From positions 33,747,385 to 33,811,384 of the forward strand of contig OX246741.1 in the NCBI GenBank assembly GCA_945910005.1: a stretch of 64,000 bases of DNA, written 5' to 3'. The position numbers were made by a program, and so were the translations under genes. The notes beneath the pieces are model-generated. The model saw only the letters and a program-made list of their open reading frames with translations, searched no databases and had not been told where the DNA came from. The stretch is from Isoperla grammatica (Eukaryota; Arthropoda; Insecta; Plecoptera; Perlodidae). This document shows positions 11,259-23,891 of this stretch, piece after piece; the first letter of the stretch is position 1; the number at the start of each line of letters is the position of its first letter.

Positions 11259-11819
11259 ATGCAGTTAATCAAGCCCAACCTTAGGGCGCAAATGTCCATG
11301 GAAAACAATAATTACAGACAGTTACATATGCAGTTAATCAAGCCCAACCTTAGGGCGCAAATGTCCATGGAAAACAATAATTACAGACAGTTACATATGC
11401 AGTTAATCAAGCCCAACCTTAGGGCGCAAATGTCCATGGAAAACAATAGTTACAGACAGTTACATATGCAGTTAATCAAGCCCAACCTTAGGGCGCAAAT
11501 GTCCATGGAAAACAATAATTACAGACAGTTACATATGCAGTTAATCAAGCCCAACCTTAGGGCGCAAATGTCCATGGAAAACAATAATTACAGACAGTTA
11601 CATATGCAGTTAATCAAGCCCAACCTTAGGGCGCAAATGTCCATGGAAAACAATAATTACAGACAGTTACATATGCAGTTAATCAAGCCCAACCTTAGGG
11701 CGCAAATGTCCATGGAAAACAATAATTACAGACAGTTACATATGCAGTTAATCAAGCCCAACCTTAGGGCGCAAATGTCCATGGAAAACAATAATTACAG
11801 ACAGTTACACATGCAGTAA
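11259..11819 (+). repeat. 69-bp minisatellite, eight near-perfect copies
   Basis: The unit starts ATGCAGTTAATCAAGCCCAA and is repeated eight times (11259-11810), followed by a partial ninth. Copies differ at only one or two bases. Because 69 is 3 x 23, a continuous frame encodes eight copies of a 23-residue repeat starting MQLIKPNLRAQ. The copies are equally conserved at every codon position, so I read it as a homogenised tandem repeat and not as a selected protein. Confidence 0.9.
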
Positions 11820-14800
11820 ATCAATAGCGCCTACCATAAAAGATGAAGAGCGGCTTCAATGTACGACCACAATAGACTGCACGTGTGCGTCATACAATTA
11901 CAGCATCAATCATTGACCGAGCATAAAACTGACCCGAGCTGCGACAGTAAAACCAGCCACCAGATCATGAGTTATAGCAGTCTAGATAGATAACATCAAC
12001 CGAGCACGCTATCGTTGTTTGCACCCTCGGCCAGTGACGTCATTATCTCTCCGAGAGACAGGTCAAGACTTGTTTGAACATGTTCCCTGAAGACAACAAC
12101 ATTGGCGACGAAACACCCACTGACATCGTGGTTGATGTATTTATAGATATAAGACTGATTTACAATATAGAGTGCAATAAATTCACCTGTCCACGATAAA
12201 ATATCATTGTTTATATTAGTGATTATGAATGTTTATTTATTGTTTATTTATTTTTAATAAAGAAGGGCTCTCCGCGTCGGCTCGTACCAACTTTATTTTC
12301 CACTTCTCTAGTTCATTACATTTTCTTGACAAATATCCATCAGTAATGACTTTCGACCATATATTGGATACTTGAAAATCCAGACTAAGCACGTGTGACT
12401 AATGAGGATTGTGCATTCGCGACTTGCCTAGTTAGAAGATTACCATACATTAAATTACGAATGTGTGAAAGAATGTCAGAAGTTTGTTGTTGTTGAAACA
12501 GCGTGCTTGATGGGTGGAGATAAGGATCTGAGGTCGGAATGAGATAGCTACGTTGAAATAATTATATAATGCAAATTGTGCGCAATCAGAAGCCGCCAAA
12601 TTGGATTACAATATGGAGATGCTTACAGTAAAGACTGGGCTACGTTGATTTTTAAGAACTTATAATTTGTGATTAACCAAGTTGAAACATACAAACTATA
12701 AATATGCGTTCACAACAATTGTTATGAATAAGCTTTAAAGGAAGATGTCCATCATATCTTTCATTCACTTTTGTCTCCTTATTTATGTAAAGTGTAATAT
12801 AATGTATGTTTACTTATGCGTATACGTGATTAAACATGAAATGTGTTCGATGTAACGTCTATATTCCATTCTTGTTAGTGCGTTACAACGTGTGTCTATT
12901 TCAACACATATGGGGACAAGCCACGATGAGCTGCATTCAATTAGTAGCAATCTGTTTTTGATAACAAGCAATCTCCTCTCATCAGATTAACTTCCTTCTC
13001 TGTCCGCTAAATGCATTAGCGCACATGTGGACAACGCTGATGACAGACCAGCCCTGAAGCGTTCACAATGGGACGCAGAAGTGCTTGCAGTCAATGAGTT
13101 GGATCGTAGGCATTGGGTTTGCGTGCCACTAAGCCATTTTGAGTTGGGAGATTGTATTGATTTATTTTTGGATTCACATGTTTCGTCGATATTAAAATGT
13201 GTGTTTTTATAGTTTTAATTTTAAAATATATTTTAAAAATCTATTACTTGTGAAACGTATGTTAAACCAAAGCTAAAATTAATTTAAATTAATTTAAAAA
13301 ATTGAAAACGAAGATTCTTTGAAATGTTTAACTATAAGCAAAGAGATTCTAATAAAATTTCCGACCTGATTATTTTTGGGTGAATGTTCGTTTCTTGGAC
13401 AACTAAAATGCAGAGCGTCATAATTCGTTTCATTATAGATCTGGTACAGCCTAAAAGTTCTCGGTGTAAAATGGAGATAATTGTGTGTCTAGCGATTTGC
13501 GTAGTAAAGAGCTATGTCGTTTCTGCTGTGTAAAATCCAACGTGATGAATAATAAACGATGTATTGTTTTTGAAAATACTATTATACGAAATTATCTAAA
13601 AATAAGAAGTTTAGTCAGTCAGGGTCTACTGCCAGTTCAATTACAATTTTATTGCTGTTTACTTGCCCCATGACGACAGGACAGGATGGTTGTACTAACC
13701 TAGTGAAATGGAGCTTCAACACGCGCCATCAATACGATGTTTCTCGGCCGGTCTTTAGAACGCATCTGTCCGGCTGGCGCCCAAAGAGCTTACCAAGTAG
13801 AAGATAAGCACAAGAGCCGGCCAGCCATCTTGGGCTTATGCTTGAAAGGGGTATCACTAGAATCGTGACACAATGGGTTCGTGCTTCAGTTATCATGGTC
13901 GGACAGTGTCTTCAATAAGTACGTCATATGTAAAGGTTATCTCCTTATCATAGACCTCACAGAGGCAGTTATAGTTACACGTCGTGATAATCAGATTTTA
14001 TTTACTTATTCGATTAATTTTTGTATCGAATGTCAATCCATGTAAATTATAAAACTGTTTAAAGAGCACGACAAGACGTACAACTGCCACCAATTATTGT
14101 ACAATAGTAAAAACACTGAAGAAACTCAAATCAAATAACATTTAAGAGAACAAGAACAAAAACGACAACTATACTAGAGCTTATTGAACAAAACTTATCA
14201 CAATATTATGTGTTGATTGAGACGGTGTCTCTACTTTCCTCGATGTATATCATGTTTTGTGTAAAAGTCATATTCTGTCCAACCATTAATTTACTTATGT
14301 CTGTGAGTGTACAGCTCACTGTAATGAGTTCACGAGCCGCCACTGTTAGTGGCAAAGTCACATTATTAATATGCCCTCGTAAATAAAACACGTCATAATA
14401 TAAGGCCACACAAAGTAATAAAGCTCTGCAGGCGCGTATACTTATTATTTCGGTCTCACTAATTGAGATATTTTGGGCCAATTACAGGTCTTGTGCGTAT
14501 ACTTAGGTTGTCGGTGTCAATAAAGACCTTTTGGCCCAATTAAAACTCTTAATTTGTCACCGTTGAAATTGTTAACTCTTGTAAGAGATTCGCAATTAAT
14601 TAGAAAGTGTTTGCGCAAGAAGCAAAGAAGTTTTTCCTGTAAATGACGTCGGGTTAATGAACCTTTAGATGGGCACACAATTAGCGGCGGGGTGAATTTC
14701 GTTTAACGAAACTGTCATCTAACGGAGATTTGGCTTTATTGGCTCTGGCTTTCTGTAAATATTGAGCGCATACCAGGAGTAACATCTGTATGAAATAGCT

Positions 14801-14989
14801 TTTCGCCTTTCAGTATTGAGTAGTAATACTAAATGGATAACAATAAGTACTGTTCTGTACACACTACATTGCAATTATGTATGCACAGTTTACGTCTGCG
14901 TTGTTTATTGTGTTGTGTAGATGGTTTTTGAGTCGAAAACATCTTCAACCCATACAAGAGTCAATTTGTGCCTTTTTATTAATATATCA
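11820..14989. other. Non-coding DNA
   Basis: No gene recognised. ORFs of 60-90 codons near 13027, 13485 and 14206 lack domains and splice context. A small fold-back lies at about 14475-14545 (TTGGGCCAATTACAGGTCTT against AAGACCTTTTGGCCCAA). Confidence 0.55.
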
Positions 14990-15066
14990 TTGTAATCAAT
15001 CATGTCAAATGTAATGATAATCAAAATATTATGATAAGTCAATAAAACTTGAACTTGAACTTGAAT
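14990..15066 (+). mobile_element. 3' tail of a non-LTR retrotransposon
   Basis: An AT-rich segment ends with AATAAAACTTGAACTTGAAC, that is, a polyadenylation signal fused to a short CTTGAA tandem tail. Similar strings occur near 3790 and 25500. No coding part remains. Confidence 0.4.
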
Positions 15067-15246
15067 ATCGACCCCCGCCCGTTACCCCTCAAACGCTAAA
15101 GACTAATTTAATTTGTATTTATGTTTGTTGTATTTTCTTAAAAACGCAGTCAAAACCACAAAGTGCGGAGTACATTCTAAACAGTAAATTCTTACTACCA
15201 TTGGTTTATACCTTATTAGAATTTACTGAGCTAACTTAAAAAGTAA

Positions 15247-15427
15247 TGATTATATTTAGAGTTTAATGCCTCATATTTTGCAACGATGCTAATCGAGAAG
15301 ATGTGTGGGTGATTATGAAGATGGAAAAACGCCACATGACATTCGTGCCCAAGCCAAGATTCTAAACTGGAACGCAGAGACCGCGGTTTACTAGAACAAC
15401 GCCTAATCGACCGCGGCCAACTGCGCT
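15247..15427 (-). mobile_element. SINE family 1, minus strand
   Basis: The reverse complement reads through GGTCGATTAGGCGTTGTTCT, AAACCGCGGTCTCTGCGTTC, CTTGGCTTGGGCA, GTGGCGTTTTTCC and CTCGATTAGCATCGTTGC, matching the copies at 26829 and 62944 in order. The tRNA-like head is at the right and the AT-rich tail at the left. Confidence 0.75.
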
Positions 15428-15840
15428 GGCAACTTAAAAAATTATTAAGATAGTTATATTTTCTCCATGCAGATATAGCAATACTTGGCTGACTTCGTTG
15501 TAGTCATATTCCGCCGTCTTCAGCTGTATTTTTGGTTTGTATGGTTCTAATAATTACTAATTAGTGTGCGGTTTTACTCAAGGGGGAGTTGGGGTACCTC
15601 CAACTCCCGAGCTCTAAAGGGAAAACAAATCTGGTGTACAATAAAATGGAGGATTTGACACCGATAGTGTTATTAGTTGTTGTTTGCACAATGTTGAGGA
15701 CATGGACTGACATACTTTATGACTTAATGGATATGAATTTACACTTACATCCAATGCGAAGCAGCAATAGATTATGTTGAGTAACAAAAGCATTTCAATT
15801 AGTTTCTTTAAATATTGCCCAGACTCAATTGGTACAACGT

Positions 15841-16117
15841 CTGTCCGCTCATAGTAGAAACGAAACGTTTAGAGCTAATGGCCACGTTTGTGTATTAAAC
15901 CATTATAATCGGCTTGTAAACCAAGATTTACTAGAAAAACACCGTTGCCAATTTCTTAATAACGTAAGTCGAAAGAATGTCACCCTTTGAAAGAAAAATA
16001 ATTGCAACGAAATGACAACAGCGCGCTACCTGTTGGCCCTCTAAACCCTATTTTACGGTCTATTAGACAAACATTGGTCATTAGCTTTAAAGTTTCGTTT
16101 CTACTATGAGCGGACAG
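15841..16117. mobile_element. MITE with ~58-bp inverted termini
   Basis: CTGTCCGCTCATAGTAGAAA begins the element, and its exact inverse, ending CTATGAGCGGACAG, closes it. Inverted similarity continues inward for about 58 bp. The 277-bp element has no ORF. No clear target duplication was found, so the superfamily is unknown. Confidence 0.75.
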
Positions 16118-16227
16118 GCTTCAACGAGTTACTCTAGTCCTAGACAGATATCTGTCTCTTATTAGATGAGCTGGTGGAAGTAAACTGGTTCGGATCTCCC
16201 TCTAAAACCATCAACCGGGGTGCTGGA

Positions 16228-16243
16228 GGGGGGGGGGGGGGGG
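16228..16243. repeat. G16 homopolymer run
   Basis: Sixteen consecutive G residues followed by AAGGGGAGCGG. Similar G or C runs occur at about 26354, 28328, 29126 and 48783. Confidence 0.9.
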
Positions 16244-16451
16244 AAGGGGAGCGGTAATCACAATAATGGAATCAAAGCGCTTCCCTACTTTAATGATAAT
16301 AATGCCATGCCTACTCGGTTTATAAGCTTCGCGACTGTAAATTGCTTATTATGAGAGACAGCGAGAGAGCAATACTTGACATTATATTATCCAACATTAT
16401 GGGGGATATGAAACAGAATATGGAAGAATTAATTAATGAGAATAATCATAC

Positions 16452-16731
16452 ACCAGTACGGTTCTCGGCCTTCTGATTGGTCTACCCTCATTAGCACCCA
16501 CGCACCTGCAAGAGTCCCAGGTCCAGTGCTGGCCAATCAGAGAACAGTACGTATCTCGGCCTTCTGATTGGTCTACCCTCATTAGCACCCACGCACCTGC
16601 AAGAGTCCCAGGTCCAGTGCCGGCCAATCAGAGAACAGTACGTATCTCGGCCTTCTGATTGGTCTATCCTCGTTCGCACCCACGCACCTGCAAGAGTCCC
16701 AGGTCCAGTGCTGGCCAATCAAAGAACAGGG
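16452..16731. repeat. ~92-bp tandem repeat, three copies
   Basis: Three units each contain TCTCGGCCTTCTGATTGGTC and end near TGGCCAATCAGAGAACA. Each unit therefore carries two oppositely oriented CCAAT motifs. ORFs across it are by-products of the repetition. Confidence 0.85.
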
Positions 16732-16734
16732 TTT

Positions 16735-17110
16735 TACCGTGCCTACACTAGATTATATTAATTTATTTACCCGTGCAGCACTCTGGAATTAAAGAGCACT
16801 TAGGTTAATAAAAAGGGATTAAATTATATTTTTAGTTTTTGTTCGTTGTTGAGAAATACTGTGAAGTTATAAGTACCCATAAAGCTTAGCGTATCGAACT
16901 GCTGGAGGTTTAATAGGAGATCGAAGAAATATTTGTCCCCCCCCACCCCCCTCGAAAAATACCCCATTATTAGCTATGGCATCAAAGTAGCCTCTGCAGC
17001 TCAATATTGCATATTATTAATATGTGTTTTACGCCGTCAGTCGTTGAATTTATCACTCACGAATACCAGTGTTTGTAATAGGGACAGTAGAAAACGGTTA
17101 TGCCGTTAAC
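16735..17110. other. Non-coding DNA
   Basis: AT-rich with a C-rich patch at about 16937-16953. No gene or repeat family was recognised. Confidence 0.5.
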
Positions 17111-17530
17111 GTTTAAATTCTCGTGTAAACAGTTATCTGTCCCCTTTTCTTTTACACAAACAAGTAAAGATTGTGAACATTTTGTATGTAAGTCTCAAAC
17201 AATGTTAGTTATACAAGTGTGATGTGGTGATCAGTAAAGATGAAATTAGTCAATGTGATAAACTAATTAGGGTAAATAATTACAAATATATTGAACAATA
17301 ACATGAAATAAAAATAAAAAAGCATAATCCGCAACAAAACGTAAATGACTTGTTTTGCAATCTTAAAAATAAAAAATGGAGTAACCGTACTTTATTTTCA
17401 ATAATCTTTTGAGCCAAATCATAACACGTTTACGGGTTTAACCGTTAAAACCTAGCTTGTATTCATGGCTAGTGGTGTGCCAAGGTCCGTCAATCCCCTA
17501 GCGGAGGTTTGGTAAACCTACGAGCCCACG
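17111..17530. repeat. Duplicated block, copy 1
   Basis: From AAATTCTCGTGT through ACAAACAAGTAAAGATTGTG, GATGTGGTGATCAGTAA and AACGTTTACGGGTTTA... to GTAAACCTACGAGCCCAC, this matches 18737-19105 in the same orientation. Similarity by eye is roughly 80% or more with small indels. Confidence 0.8.
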
Positions 17531-17548
17531 CCAGGGGATTTACGGACC
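17484..17548. repeat. 65-bp fold-back element
   Basis: GGTCCGTCAATCCCCT is inverted as AGGGGATTTACGGACC around a core containing GCGGAGGTTTGGTAAACC. A related copy lies in the opposite orientation at 48310-48364. Part of the core is shared with 19075-19105. Confidence 0.65.
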
Positions 17549-18736
17549 CTGGCTGTGCTCTATCTGTGTAAGTGTGTGCATGTGTGAGAGAGACAGTCTC
17601 CCTGTGCAACACACACTTCAATGGCAACTCGCCTCCCTGCCACCCTACCTCGCTCGTTAGTCAGCTCCTCATCAAAGTTCTTCCCTGCAGAGCCCAGCTT
17701 TACTTGCAGACTAGGGGTATTGATTTCAAATAAAAACAAATTATACTATGTCTCGCTCTCTATCTACTAAGCTACACATGTATCATACGGTTGCCCTCTC
17801 CTTTCCTTGCCAGTCGAGGATGATATAATATCAAAACGTTGACTATATTCATTATGGGGAAAACGTGTACAAAGAGCTATTACGAAAACAAAAAAACACA
17901 AACTGTGAAGTTGGAAAATAACCAATAAGAGAAGAGAAAAATTGCCTCTTTATATCAGTAAATATAGCGTGTAACTTGTGAAGTTTTTAGCGTTGTCGAC
18001 ACACTGGAAAGTTGAGAGTGAAAAGTAAAACAAACTTCCAAAAATCATAGTCCGCTCGACAAGAGAAAAGAGGAAGGTGAAGAGTGACTTGTGATTGCTC
18101 AATATAGAATCGCCTTTTTAAGAAGATTGTTTACTGACAGAAAAATTGAGACAATATTCACAAGTCTACTTTCATAATGAATATTGCTGTGAAAATGTGA
18201 CCGGAACCGACAATATTTGAAACAATGCTTATATTAATTATAATTACTTTTAACTTTTTAATTAATCACTTTAATTTGGGGAGCAATACAACATTAAACT
18301 GAAAATTATATTATTATGTATGTGAGCATAACAAACACATTGTGATAAAAATGAATTCTAATGGTTTGATTGTTTCACTGTTAAAATGCAGTATAGATCC
18401 CCCTCCTCTCTTCTTTTTGGTAAATGGTACGGCATAGTTCACAGCGGTGCGATAAATGAAGATTATTTAATAAAAGTTTTTAATTTTATTCATATACTTG
18501 TTTCCTCATTTTTTAATAACTAACATCGATAACAAAAACGACAAAATAACAAACGACAGTCGTTCTGATTATGGGACCTAGAGCGGTCTTGAAACGCGTC
18601 AACATGGTTTTGGATGAGTGCGACCAACGTGATGGTATAACTCAATCTGTTTTTAATTTTATTAGCATCTGGCTTATAATGAACGATGGTGCGGTTGCCA
18701 ACACATCCAGTTTGTATGATGGCAAATACCACTTCA
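17549..18736. other. Non-coding DNA between the duplicated blocks
   Basis: No gene recognised. The 101-codon minus-strand ORF at 18520-18825 overlaps the second duplicated block and has no domain signature. Confidence 0.5.
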
Positions 18737-19105
18737 AATTCTCGTGTTAACAGTAATATCTGTCCCCTTTTCCCCAACACAAACAAGTAAAGATTGTGAA
18801 CATTTTTAATGTAGGTCTCAAACAATGGCAGTTACAAGTGGGATGTGGTGATCAGTAAGGAAGAAATTATTCAGTGTGATAAACTTATAAGGGAACATGA
18901 TTACAAATATATTGAAAATTAAATAAAAGCAAAAAAGCAAAATCCGCAAAAGTAAATGAAGTTTTGTTTTCTTCTTCAAAAAAATAAAATATAATAGTAA
19001 CTATGCTTTGTTTTCAATAATCTTTTAAGCCAAATCATAAAACGTTTACGGGTTTAGCCGTTCCAACCTGCGAAGGTTCGGTAAACCTACGAGCCCACGA
19101 GCCCA
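18737..19105. repeat. Duplicated block, copy 2
   Basis: Same orientation as 17111-17530. It lacks about 50 bp present near 17455-17505 in copy 1, including the left arm of the 65-bp fold-back. Confidence 0.8.
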
Positions 19106-21898
19106 CATAACAATTGTGGGTAGATCTACTCAGCACAACATCTGCATATGACGTGCCCAACGCTGTAGACATAAGCCCATCCTTAAGATAATGGATTTGT
19201 TTTTGTTTGGAAGTAGTTTGAGTAGTTGTGATGGACTTTGATGTTTAAGGTCTCTGCATCGATTATTATCTGAGCAGCGCACAAGTAAGTACAGTAGACT
19301 ACAACAGTTCGCTGCCCCCAAGCAAAGACCTTAATAGTCTGGGGAAGTCAAGGCTTGTGTTATGACAAGATGTTGATCTTTTCCCTGCAGTAATTTAATT
19401 AAACTGCTGAATCTAAACAAATTTAAAAAATATTGAGGAAAGAATCTTTCATAAAGAATTGTTATTTTTTCTTTAAAGTTCTCAAGAATATTTCAACATT
19501 CTCTTTTCAAGAAATTTATAACTTTACACATTTCTCGATATTAACTTCGTTTTGATGTATTTCTCATTTACTTACATAAATTTCTTTAGACTTAAGCTTA
19601 CAAGAAAATTATTTTTCCTTACGAAAATTCGAACTCGAAGAATAGTAATACAACTATTCAGGTAATATCTCGGCGATGATCTTTTTAAAACAATTTCCCG
19701 CGAACAACGTGATAAATCCGCGGCATGGAGACAGGATCGTCGATCAAGTAGAACGCTGCCGTTACCGACAACCAACACTTGAAAGTGAGGCTGCGTCTTG
19801 TAGTGGCCACGAGAGGCAGCACCGTCTCTAGTTCATTGTGACCTAACTTTAGCGCAGACGATATTTATTTTAAGACTGAAGTTACTAAGAAAGTGTTCTC
19901 TAGCACAAGATCACGTGTTTAGCTCACGAAATAATCCGATTAGATGTTGATAGAGAAGATATCTTCATTACCCTTGATTTACACACACGACTTAACGTTA
20001 CACTAGTTGGCACTGTCTAGTGCTGCTATCTCTGGGCCATTTATGTGCCGCAACCTGTAACTTACGACATGAAGCCATAGTTGAAGACCTGCGTAGTGTG
20101 AGTCCAGTTAGGCCGGTCTCGCTGTCCGAAAACACGAGATCGGAGAATATTGGGGGAACATTTGCGTGAATATTATGTAGTTCGGTTTTACTAGGGAGAC
20201 GCACTACTGTGAAAACTTAAATAATAAGAAACTATAGATTTTAAAATCAAGGGGAATACTTTAGAGATATTGAAACTTGAAAGTAATCAAAATAACTTAG
20301 AACGAGGAAAACAAATCTTGATTTTAGTGTTGAATTGGCAGCTGTGAAGAGTATAGATCAGTATAGATGTGAGAATATAGATCATTATAGATGTGAGAGT
20401 ATAGATGAGGAGTATAAATTATATCTGGGCTATAGAGCTAGAAGTAAACTAGGCGGGTATTTTAGAATGCGTTGAGATAGTGGTAGCATTTTATCTAAAA
20501 AATAAACTGGTTAAATAATACGAATATGTATTGAAATAGTTTAGTAGGAAACAATGATCGAAAACATTGTTTAAGATTTGACTTAAATATTTTGATGTGC
20601 TGGGTTCTCTAGTGAGTCAGTGAAAAAAAAATCGCCAAGCAAATTTAATGATTACAAATTTTCCTAGAAGAAACTTAAATTATATTTCCAAACTATTTTC
20701 TCCGAGCAGTTCTCTAATGAATAAATTTGTAATAGTGAACATCAACTCAACCATAAACTAAGAAGTAAACCTCGAACTTCAATCAATTTTCAGTGCTTGG
20801 AGCTCAACCTTGAGAGAACGACCTCTTAAAACACACTAAAATAGTGATTACCTAAAAGCAGTTTCGGATCTACCACCAGATTGGATTAAATCTATCAAAA
20901 TGGGGTAAGTTGTCAGATGCTTGCTGTATAATCTTGTGCTTGTTGTGTGTAAAGCATCCGCCATGAGGTAAAGTAACTTGTGATAACGTTTGTATGAATG
21001 AAGAAAATTAAATCGTAAACCAAAGGTTTTTACAAACACTTGTATATAAGAGTAGCCTATAAAACAAAACAAAACAGCCCCTTTTGAGTATTGTTCCTAC
21101 GATTGTGTTCCTCACCACCAGGCCATGTGAAAGAAAACAATTACTAGGGTTTGATGTAGGTATTAGGGACTTATGGAGGAATGCAGACTAAGGGAGTCCT
21201 TTTACGGATGGGGTTTATGAGTATTTGCCTCCCCTGCCCCCTACAGGCTACGCCACTGGACCCAATTATTGAGGGCGACGCATTGGCCCAAAAATTGGCA
21301 TTACGTGTACGTCCCAGAGTATTCGTATATAAAATTCAAATAGAATGCAAGAATGAAAAGGAGATTTAATTATAAGATCCTGTTCTATGAAATTCGGATA
21401 GATATTTAGTAAACTAGGCCTATAGTAACCTGTTTTCACCATGGCAACTAGAGTTACCATTGGTTGTTCCCATGTTAAAGACAAGTTAAGTTCATACAAT
21501 GCTGGGCCCAAGTATAATCTACATTCATATTTTTGTTTTTTGGGATCATTCGAACAAAATTTCTTTCAAATGGTTAAAAGTGTTAAAAAATAAACCAAAA
21601 TATAATGTTTCCCGTAGTGAATTTAATGTACTTTTTTTTTAGCGATTTCGACGAGTTTTCGCTAGGTAGGCCCAGGTCCGGGTTATGTATTGATTTACTT
21701 CTTAACATGACTGTGACACTGGTTGATTGTGTTAGGTCGGCTGTTGGCTCACTGCTTCAATACAAGCTTGGTCTTAATATGGTTTCTTGTGTTGCATATC
21801 ACTTTCTATTTCACATGGCTGGAGGGCTTTATTGTGAAGCTCACGCTACTTTGTTATTAGATTAATCATGGTATCACAGTTTCGAAAGGGAGCGTTTT
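19106..21898. other. Non-coding DNA
   Basis: No gene recognised. A short GTATAGAT-type repeat lies at 20350-20415. Weak similarity to a dispersed segment (CACCATGGCAAC near 21437, also near 8400 and 38217) suggests old repeats. Confidence 0.5.
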
Positions 21899-22066
21899 AA
21901 GGCCTATCCACAATTATCGTTATTGGAATCGCAATTGCAATCCGAAAATCGTGAAAGAGTAAACTATATGGTTCTTATAGCGCTATTCGCAACTAGATCG
22001 TAATGTCGCAATGATTGTTATGGGAAAATTTACGATTGCGATGCCGATTCTGATTACGATTACTTA
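21899..22066. mobile_element. MITE of the AATCGTAATCG family, copy 1
   Basis: The interior AATCGTGAAAGAGTAAACT through ATGGTTCT and TCGTAAT matches the copy at 27250-27434. The flanks ATCGTTATTGGAATCGCAAT and TACGATTGCGATGCCGATTC are inverted repeats. The outer right terminus seems to be missing next to the palindrome at 22071. Confidence 0.6.
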
Positions 22067-22070
22067 TGAA

Positions 22071-22212
22071 ATCAGTATCTTTTTCACATTGCAGAATGTT
22101 TTTATTCAAAGCTCTACGATCAAAATAAGCATTTAACAATCTGCTAGTGTTGCCAATTTTGGTCGTAGAGCTTCGTATAAAAACATTCTACAATGTGGAG
22201 GAGATGCTGATT
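22071..22212. repeat. 142-bp long hairpin (56-57-bp arms)
   Basis: The left arm (22071-22126) and right arm (22156-22212) are inverted copies at close to 90% by eye, sharing GAATGTTTTTAT and AGCTCTACGA, with a ~29-bp loop. It could be a MITE or fold-back element; a transcribed hairpin is possible but unshown. Confidence 0.75.
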
Positions 22213-23048
22213 TAATAAATAATTCCATAAATTTAGAAATCTGAATAATATCTTTATTAGGACATGAATTTGTCTACTTGCCCCAACATTCGCGTGATTG
22301 ACAACTCATTCACCGAGCTCTATTTGTACTTCTACCGTGTTCCTTTTGATTTCTGTAAACGCCGATGCACGCTTATGAAGAAAGCTGGTAGTTCTTTGTG
22401 CACTTCGTTTGAGATGCAAGATTCATGAAGATTCCTTCACTAATTGTACTTCTACCTATAGACAAGCTAACCCACTCATGCAGACGCCAGTCAAAGCTGT
22501 CTTCCAGCATGCTTAGTCCGTGTTCTCATTATACAGACGATATAATGACTACGAAAACTACAATATCAAAGAAAGACGGCATTTCACTAACATATCGTAC
22601 CATCTAAAGTTCGTCTCTATCCAAAATACACGCCGATAAAAAGGACTCCTCAAAGGGAGGCTTAGTTCCCACTCACTGTGAAAGGTAGTAAATGTTAAGC
22701 TTGTCACCGGAAGGATGCAGAGTTTAAAAAAATTGACCACCAATGATTTCTATTCAAATAACAAAATCCACTCGCTTGACAATAGCGAAGAAGGGTTCTC
22801 CGGATTTGGTCCTTTTTTGAAGGGGCGGCAATAATTATTTCTTGCTCAAGAAAAACGACTATCACTAAATGAAACAGCTATTTTACTACTTTCCTTATAA
22901 ACCCATTATGATAATGGCTAATCCTGAATATTCCTGGTAAAAGGTCCATGCGATTTGGAGCTGTCTTTATTATGTTAGAAGGTAAATGGTTTGCCAAATA
23001 AAGAGGATGATTGACAGCATTCAACAATAAGAAATCGATCCTTTTATC
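22213..23048. other. Non-coding DNA
   Basis: No gene recognised; short ORFs only. Confidence 0.5.
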
Positions 23049-23214
23049 CCGACATTACACGGCTCAATACTTTCGTCAAACTTATTGAGTTCAAGAACGG
23101 AAGCGAGTCAAAAACAGTTTGGTAAAAACTGAAACAATATAGTTTCAATTAATTGATGCTGTATTGTCCTTGAATTCAATTAGTTTGACAAAAATATTGA
23201 ACCGTGTAATGTGG
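23049..23214. mobile_element. MITE of the CATTACACGG family, copy 1
   Basis: The left arm CATTACACGGCTCAATACTT and the right arm's inverse CATTACACGGTTCAATATTT continue as inverted repeats for ~43 bp each, through CTTATTGAGTTCAAG. It has no ORF. A second copy at 30842-31164 carries a nested insertion. Confidence 0.75.
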
Positions 23215-23779
23215 GTATTAGTTCACATTTTGCCGTCGTGTATTTTGAATTGAGACAAACTGTATACACTATTATGTAGGTCGAACCTAACAAAGTAGTC
23301 GCTATGGACAGGGTCTGATAGAACGTAGGATGTTTCTGTTGCCAATTAGCATGCTTACATTAAGCTTGAACTGATTGAGAGAAATGTAATATTGTGTAAC
23401 AAACGGAATTTAACAATTATGTTTTGAATTTATTTGTTTGAATTGAAGCGGGTATACATTCAGATGAGACACGATGACGAGTTCTCTGCAATCAAGTCTT
23501 GTACAAAACATCTTTACAATAATTATGCAGACGTTGTTGGTGGTATCAAGCATGAGCGAGACAAGGATGTTTTGAGATGACGCAACTACTCTGACATGGC
23601 GGCTAAAACAGTGGGAAAAGTAAAACATTCATTGTGGCCGGCACCCTTTTGAGATGGTCTCAGTGCATTGATGCGTTTCTAGATTTAAACATAAATAGTA
23701 TACAGTATTAAAATTAAACATTAAGTTAATAAAGAAACCAATGGATAAGTGTGGGTTTATTTCATGTGGGTTTATTCCT

Positions 23780-23832
23780 GCTGCCAGTTCAGAAGGACCA
23801 GGGATCGACTCCCGGTTCGGGCTGTGGTCTTT
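23780..23832 (+). other. tRNA-like/SINE-head remnant
   Basis: GGGATCGACTCCCGGTTCGG resembles the B-box/T-arm region of a tRNA-derived sequence. No complete cloverleaf could be traced. Confidence 0.3.
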
Positions 23833-23891
23833 AACTTTGAAAATTTACTAAAATTTGTTGTGACAGAAGCTGTCCTAGCAATGTGCTAAAG

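Noticed and set aside
11214..11819. 201-codon repeat protein gene
   Set aside because: Copies are identical at all codon positions and stop at the array edge, so tandem DNA amplification explains it better. Kept as a finding only.
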